From the NCBI RefSeq assembly GCF_000516985.1, contig NW_006917098.1, positions 2,542,001-2,606,000 on the forward strand: DNA of 64,000 bases, in the 5' to 3' direction. The translations under genes were made by a program, and so were the position numbers. Position 1 is the first letter of the stretch, and each line of letters opens with the position of its first letter. This DNA is from Pestalotiopsis fici W106-1. Its lineage: Eukaryota > Ascomycota > Sordariomycetes > Amphisphaeriales > Sporocadaceae. Under the pieces are notes generated by a model. The model did not search any database. It was not told the origin of the DNA and saw nothing but the letters and a program-made list of their open reading frames with translations. This document shows positions 57,610 through 64,000 of the stretch, in pieces.

Positions 57610-59300
57610 AGTAGTAGTGATACCAATACGGCGTTAGTCCTTGTCAAGTGATAATGGGCAAGAACTCTGTGCCAGGCAGATATGTCAAGATGCCCGATTA
57701 TCAAGGCAACATGTTCTTCATGTTGACGCTCGTGTAGATATGCCCGGCCACGAGACTAGAGTTTATAATGGTTTCGTCGCTCTTGGAAAGAGCTTATGAT
57801 ACCGAGTGTCCAAGACTATACAATACCCTGAAAAACCACCTTGTAGCCATGTTCGTGCTACCGGGCTAAAATGATGCCATCCATCTGCATAAGACCCCGG
57901 TCAACCACCACATACCTAATAACCTCTGGCTCGGTATGCCGCTCGGAGTTACTGTCGAGAGCAATCCAAGCGAAAGCTACTGCTCCGAGAATGGCGTAGC
58001 CGTGTACGCTTCGGATCTGCTTCCGATCAAATGCCTCTGGTCGTACGTTCGGCTTCCATGTCTTCGGGGTCTCATGGCCCGAACCTGGCAGGGCTCAAAT
58101 AATCACGACATCTAGGATGTTAATAACACCAGCCAGAGCTTCGATTGCCGTTGCTTATTTCGCAGCTCAAGCTTCGGGCTTTGCTTGACTGTCAAGGATC
58201 CTCTTTCTAATGCAAACAAGGGATCTAGATAAGCGTCTTCCTTCTCAGCAGCGCTGCCCTCAATGTGCGCGTGTATTGGACTCACAAATGAGGAAAAGTG
58301 CAAACCATTATCATCCTTATATCTAATATGTAAATAGGCCATGCTAGAACGAGTCGTTGTTCTGTGGCTTGCCAACAGAGTTGATTGATTGGTAAGAGAG
58401 GGGGGTTTTGGCAGAACAGGTCGGGGTCCATGGGTATTGGTCTATACGATCGTTCCGAACTGTTCGATGCTTATCCATATATAGTAATGTTTGTCACTGT
58501 CCGCCATGAACTCGGATAGTTTCAGTCCAGCTCAGTCCAGGCACTCTCCTTTGTCGTCGAATATGCGAAAGCGAGAGGCTACGTACGTCCTTCCGAGTAT
58601 TTAAAGGATTGCAAGTGTTTTCTCGGACAGCGACGGTACATGGCAATCAACATGATTGAAAGTTCAATTCTGCCGCAGATTTACACATACGACAATAGGC
58701 AAATCTGGAGTTCCGCTATCAACAAGAACAAACATAGAACAAGAAAGTTGGTCCACTCGTGGCAGACTCATTATGCTGAGTTATTTTCCATGAAATCAGC
58801 ACTCACATCGTCTCCTGTAACAAAGGGGCAACGAATGTGAGGGGGGAAGACAAAAACAAAAACCAAGACATGCCAGTCCCATCTATCACTCGCGCCTTCC
58901 AATGCAATACCCGATACGCAGTCGTGTGCATGTGCGCGTGCGTGTCCCAGGTGAGTAGCACAATGGGCTCTGCTCTCCCTTTCGCCGACACCCCCCTATT
59001 CATACAAATGGTACAGCGGCCGTCACATTGAGGCAATTTAATGACTTGATTCCAAGAGCCTGTTGTGCTTTTGCTGGCACCGTAATGCGCGTCCAAATGT
59101 AAGCCTCTGCCAGTCCCATTCAATGCCGAATCAAATGTCTGCGCAACGGTCACGCTACAGAGCAGACGAGCTGCTCCTGGCCCAGTCGCTGATCCCGGGT
59201 CATCTGTCTCTAGAGTACGTCTCTTCTAAGCCTGGGCCAATAATCTGAGCACGCAAAATTGAGGATAAAGAATGACAAATTCCCCTTCAGTGCCTGCTCT
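57610..59300. other. Intergenic region between the MFS transporter and PIS1
   Basis: 1.7 kb with no supportable gene. Two adjacent minus-strand open stretches (58342..58112 and about 58090..57890) look mildly protein-like but lack a sound splice between them. The left part is the transporter promoter. Confidence 0.5.
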
Positions 59301-60409
59301 CTAACCCTTCTTAGCCTTTTCCTTGATGGATCTGGGCAAGCCTGCAGCTTTCCGTGCTGCGACGTCTCCCTCAGCAAGCCACTTGCTGGCCTTGATCAAC
59401 TGGATCACGTTGGTGAACTGCTTGAAGGCCATGATGGGGAAGCTGACACCGGTCAGGACCCAAGGCCAAAACGAATCCATCTTGTTGGCACGAGCCATCT
59501 CCAGAGCACCCGCGCTGTAAGGGTTTGTGAAAAGCTGGCGGACGATCGAGCTGTTAACTTGGGCACCGCTTTGAATCGCCGCAGCTTTGGCCTCCCCTAC
59601 AGTCTCCAAAAGCTGTGGCGACAGCAGAGGCGAGGAGAAAGAAAGGAGATAGAGGCCAATAAAGAAAAGCTCATTGGCGGCGCAGGCCACGAAGAGGACA
59701 GTCTAGACATGTAATTAGCGTGACTGCATGATTGAGACGAGCAGAGTGCTGCAAACCTTGTTGGTGTAGTACAGGTTCAACAACCAACTCCTAGACTTGT
59801 CCACAGATTTGTGGCTCATCTCGGAGCCGCCCATGGCCAGAGTTGCGTACATGTGGATGTAGTGGCTGGCGAGGTCGAGCGAGATCAATCCCTGGAAGAT
59901 AATGGCCCAGCGCGGAAAGGCGGAAGACAAGAAGACCAGCAGACACGATGTGGTGCATCGATCGGTCACCATGTCCAGCACGGCACCAAACCTGGTTGAC
60001 TGTTCGAAGTAGCGGGCGGCGTAGCCGTCGAGGGCATCGAGCAAGCACGAAACGCTGTAGAGCACAGAGCAGGTCCGTGGATGTAATGGCATGTAATAAA
60101 GTGAAGCGACACCAAGCACAATCCGCCAGTAGCCTGTAATGAAGATGGGCGTCAGCCAAGACTCAGAAGATCTGGTAGTTTTGTTGCCCTGAGAGCCATC
60201 ATACCGATAATATTGGGCCAGAAAAGAAAGATGTTCTCCTTGGGCGCAGCACGGTCTGATGATGAGAGAGCGTCTGATTGTTGAATAGCACCGTTTCCAT
60301 TGGTGTTGTCGTGCTGGGAAGACTCGGACGACGCCGTCACAGGCGACTTGGTAGGCGTCTCGGCCGCAGCGGCCATGGCCGCCTGACGCCTGGTTTGTCG
60401 TGCGGACAT
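59301..60409 (-). CDS. PIS1: CDP-diacylglycerol-inositol 3-phosphatidyltransferase (phosphatidylinositol synthase)
   Basis: Three exons, 60409..60205, 60133..59757 and 59702..59301, with introns of 71 and 54 bp, encode 327 aa. The CDP-alcohol phosphotransferase motif is complete: D101-x2-D104-G-x2-A-R109-x8-G118-x3-D122-x3-D126, read from DALDGYAARYFEQSTRFGAVLDMVTDR. NIFLFWPNIIGYWRIVLG marks the start of the membrane domain, with exon 1 joined to exon 2 in the Gly codon. The first ~55 residues are a disordered Ala/Ser/Thr-rich extension not found in yeast Pis1. The C-terminal helices end in KEKAKKG. The enzyme makes phosphatidylinositol from CDP-diacylglycerol and myo-inositol in the ER. It is essential in yeast. 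An upstream purine/pyrimidine leader is present. Confidence 0.95.
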
Positions 60410-61112
60410 GACGGGAGACTTATCTCGAGCCGATTATGTGCCGGAGAATGCAGGTAGGGCGCGGAAAGGCGACGGGCTTTTGACGACAAGGTCGAGCAAA
60501 TGGTGGTGATGGTTTGTTTATTCTGGTGAGACACGGGTGACGTGACGTAGAAAGCTTGATTGCTTAGATTGGCGATGAATGATTAATGTTGCTGCAGCCG
60601 CTCTAGGTTTCCAATTTGAATAGAAGGAAAGAAATAAGAGATGGAAAAAAAAAATATAATAATGCCAAAGTCCGGCGCGGGAACTAGGGTTGGTGATGGC
60701 AAACACTTGCACTTTGCTGCCGCCGTCGTCTGATGTAATTATTCGAGCACAGCCAAGCACTGCGGTTGTGCAGAGCTTCCAGAAGATGACCTTTTCGAAA
60801 AGTGTTCGATACCTGCCTACCTGTAGCTGAGTGGAGGGGGAGGTCGCAGCCAACAAGAAAAAAAAAGATAAGCCAGCTCGGGATCGTCGGCAGGCAGATT
60901 AACCAGGGTCCCAGTTGCAACTTCCGTTTAGCTTACTTTGTACATGCCCATCCAGGGTACATCGCACCAAGGTACAGCACCTATTTTGAGAAAGCTTCTC
61001 TGCTCTGTTCCAGTGTGCTTCTCACCAGATTAGGGGACCGCCAGGTACGAAAAGCCGCGCAAGTCCTTGGTACCTCGCGACGCTGGTAACCTGGAAGACG
61101 ACTATTACACTA

Positions 61113-61129
61113 CACACACACACACACAC
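61113..61129. repeat. (CA)n microsatellite
   Basis: An uninterrupted CA run of about eight to nine units in non-coding DNA, followed by a short TACA repeat. Confidence 0.85.
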
Positions 61130-63373
61130 ATACATACTGTATACCTAAATACATGGGCACACTCGGGGTTCTGGCAAGAGTCCGTCGGTTCCTGTCCAAG
61201 CAATTCAAATTTGCTCCTTCATGTAAGCCAAAAGGGTGGAGGATCAAATCGACAGTTGTCAAAAGGAGCTCCACTGAAAATATGCGCCAGCAGACGCGAG
61301 CCACGCGTCGGGTATGCGGCTCTCTGGGTTCTGCGGCCTACATCGGCCACAAAGAAATATAGAATCTGGCAGCTGGTAGGAAGGTTTGCCGCGCACAAGT
61401 GATGTCAAGCGTGGTGCAGGTAGTGACTGAGGTCCTTATACTCCACAGACCTTGCTGGAGATGGAGATGGGGCAAGGGCCGAAAAAAAACTCTCGACCGA
61501 TATGGCCACTGCTTTTGTTCGATTCAGGAGAACCCTGTAGGTTAGCAAGGGAATCTTCTAAGCGGAAAGAGAAGGGGCAAGTTGCCCAGAAGACAAAAGG
61601 GGGGCTACAGGTGCTTATATGATATCAGCATAGGTGCAGCATCTGACTCTCAACTACATAATCATGGCGCTCCACGGCCGTTTCGAATGTATATCAGTGG
61701 AGTTTGTGGCATCCTCGGCAGATGATGACAGGCACAAGCTACTGATGTGCATAGCTTTCTGATATGTAAGTCATATTTTTCTTCTTCCATGTCTTTGAAC
61801 CCTTCCCACTCAAGGACCTGGCTTTGTTTTAAGAAGCAAAGAGGGAAGACTTTAAAAAAGATCTCACAAGGATCATGGCTCCGGGGAAGGGGTTCGGCGC
61901 TAAACAGTACCGAAGCTTTGGTTCCTAGGCTGAAGTTATACTTTGCAACTTGCAGAAGCGAGTTTACACCCAAGTCCACCTGAAAGACCTCGGGAATGCA
62001 TATGTGTACCTTTTGATTTTTGGCACCCTCCCTATTTCGGGCTGGGCTTGCAGCCATTTATGGACTGCACTACAAAGTGACAACTAGAAATTCCACAATC
62101 CAATGTTGCGACCCCGCAAACCCCGAGGGTAGGGGAGGGGAGGGGAGGGAGAAGAAGGGGAAGACCCTGTCAATTACGGGAGTTGAGGGATCGACCAGCT
62201 CAACACATATCCGACCTAGTTCAGTGTTTGAACTCGTCCGTGATGAGTTGCTTCTTTTCGCGTGCCTCTTCTATCGAATCTATGCGAGCCAATGAGTAGC
62301 CCTGTGACTTGAAACAGAACAAGACAATGTCTCCCGCCAAAATCCCTCTCTCAAACTTGGAGAACGGGCTGAATCAGCTGTGTACTGTCGCCATGTTCTG
62401 GCATCTTACACTGCAATTTTTTCAAGTTGTGTACAGAGTAGTGGACTTCCATATCGCGAGACGCCGCGAGCATGTCTCACGCACCTCTTAGATCTCTTGC
62501 AATCTGGACTCACTGACTGTCGCAGCCGAAATCAAAGGTATGGTGACAAGTAAAATCGAGTCCGGCTAGTTGATTCTTGTAAACAACACTGGTGTACATA
62601 GATTGTTTAGGTGGCTTGAACGTTTATATATCAGAAGCGACATTAAGCGTCTAGCGCCACAACAGCAGGTGGCCCAGGACTACCTAGTTGCAGGCTGGCG
62701 ATTCTTCCTTCTCTCCTCACCTCAACGATGGCCAGAAGAGAATAGAGGGAGGTGTATATTAAAAAATCCATCTTTATGCGTTTTCGAAGGCTGGATCCCG
62801 AATAACTTTGCTTGTAGCTAGCCAACGCTCATCGATCTTGATCATGTCTCACCTGTCAGCTCGCGTTCAAAGGTTGACCGTCTTTCACGTGATCTAAACC
62901 TCTTTTCTCTCTCTTATTTAGCTTGACATGATCGACGATACCGAGCTCTCTAATAGACACACCTTGGAGAAATAATTTCATGGCTCAAAGATGACTAACC
63001 TAGATGAAACGGATCTCGGCGTCTAGGGTCCGAGTAGGCTCTTCATCCCCCCCAGGCATTGGAAAAAAGACATTTGGGGGTACGCACGACCAAGTTGGGT
63101 ATCACGATGTTGGATGGGCTGGTCGGCATAGCCGTCGGGAGATCTGAGTCTAGACCCTATAACCGACGGGGTTTGATACCTCGGGGCTGCACTTGATTGG
63201 TCTGGCGGTTTCGAAGCCTAGTGGCAATGCCGAGGGGGTGTTCTGCTTTACACCCGCAACGGGTTGGGATGGGGGCCGACTAGTACAAACTATCTTCGTA
63301 CATTTGCATTCTACCCATTGATTGCTACTGATTCTGGCACCACACCAGCCTTGCCTTGACATTTTACTATGTA

Positions 63374-63391
63374 AGAGAGAGAGAGAGAGAG
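63374..63391. repeat. (GA)n microsatellite
   Basis: About nine GA units in non-coding DNA near the right edge of the window. Confidence 0.85.
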
Positions 63392-64000
63392 AGAAGAGCA
63401 CTGTGCCTAACTACGTACCTCGATGTGTATTGTTAAGCCTCAGAAATGAAATGGGCAAAGGGTGTGACTCCCTTCTGTAACGACCCTATACTGTGAGATA
63501 GGGGATACGCACGGGAAGCGACATTGTTTGGCGCCGCCTTCATCAGGTCTGCCAGCGGAGCAGACGTGGCGCAGATGGGAGAAGGGCGAACCAGTCAAGT
63601 GGCATCATTAGACAGTTGAAGTGAGCAGTTTTTTGATGACTCTGCTTCATGCGAATGGGCCTAACCCCGGCCCGCTTCTAGTCATTCTTCGTGCTCGTCG
63701 TTAGGATTGCATGAATCACAAGTCCAAAGTGCTGATGTACCTAGTGTATTGGAGAAAAGTACCGCGCACATAGATATTGCAGCCGATGAAGTGCGCCAAA
63801 GGTTGCAAATAGGAGACGTAGGGCACAAATCCGGTACCACCACTGCCAGGGCGAGTAGAGTTGACGCAGCCTTTTGTTTGTAGATAAAGACAGGCTACGC
63901 TACCTACTACAATGTGTGAAGATCAGCATCACCATCCACCCAAGATGTCAGAGATCGCCATGGCCCAGCGGCAGCCTTTTTAAGTCTGGTCTAGTATACT

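Larger units (their letters stand above)
60410..64000. other. Terminal 3.6-kb region without a recognised gene
   Basis: The first few hundred bases are the PIS1 promoter. A (CA)n repeat lies at about 61113-61129, a G-rich purine tract near 62130-62160 and a (GA)n repeat at 63374-63391. ORFs do not exceed 131 codons and overlap on both strands. No family is recognised. A gene truncated by the window edge cannot be ruled out. Confidence 0.5.

Noticed and set aside
57890..58342. Two neighbouring minus-strand open stretches that could be exons of a small gene
   Set aside because: No credible donor and acceptor pair joins them in frame and no family is recognised; open runs of 65-75 codons arise often by chance.
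61662..62057. 131-codon minus-strand ORF
   Set aside because: Overlaps plus-strand ORFs and has no motif, signal peptide or splice support.

Overview
This is nuclear DNA of a filamentous ascomycete. The genes are compact, with 0-3 short GT-AG introns, and introns carry CTAAC-type branch sites. The transposons show repeat-induced point mutation (RIP). A rhodopsin-fold PTH11-type membrane protein, a cutinase and an AA11-like copper oxygenase are present. Gene content, and the many AGGTACCT/GTAGGT tracts between genes, suggest Sordariomycetes, probably Hypocreales; that placement is inference. No rRNA, canonical tRNA, CRISPR or virus was seen.

Layout. 0-8 kb: TRM6 (tRNA m1A58 methyltransferase subunit) and a SOK1/TCP11 protein, both on the minus strand. 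8-18 kb: about 10 kb with no supportable gene, rich in microsatellites. 18-25 kb: TAF13, an EamA-type transporter, a PY-motif protein of unknown function and ADE8 (GAR transformylase). 25.7-28.9 kb: a transposon island. It holds a 2.77-kb Fot1/pogo-type DNA element with a heavily RIP-mutated body but two perfect 95-bp inverted repeats. Three bases from it is a 332-bp miniature LTR element (TRIM) with identical 81-bp LTRs. 30-37 kb: flotillin, cutinase and RVB1. 38-48 kb: an HMG-box regulator, dynactin p150 and, convergent to it, SEC65/SRP19. 47.87-49.28 kb: a Tc1/mariner element whose transposase has one nonsense codon, inserted 175 bp upstream of SEC65. 51.2-51.6 kb: a small inverted-repeat element. 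52-60.4 kb: a rhodopsin-fold membrane protein, the AA11-like oxygenase, a Dal5-family transporter and phosphatidylinositol synthase. 60.4-64 kb: no recognisable gene.

Most genes are unrelated housekeeping loci: tRNA modification, transcription, purine synthesis, chromatin remodelling, protein targeting, motor transport and phospholipid synthesis. They do not form a pathway cluster. The strongest novelty candidates are the mobile elements. The TRIM appears to be primed by a half tRNA-Lys(CUU) and carries Pol III-like box motifs. The RIP-killed Fot1/pogo relative keeps flawless termini.
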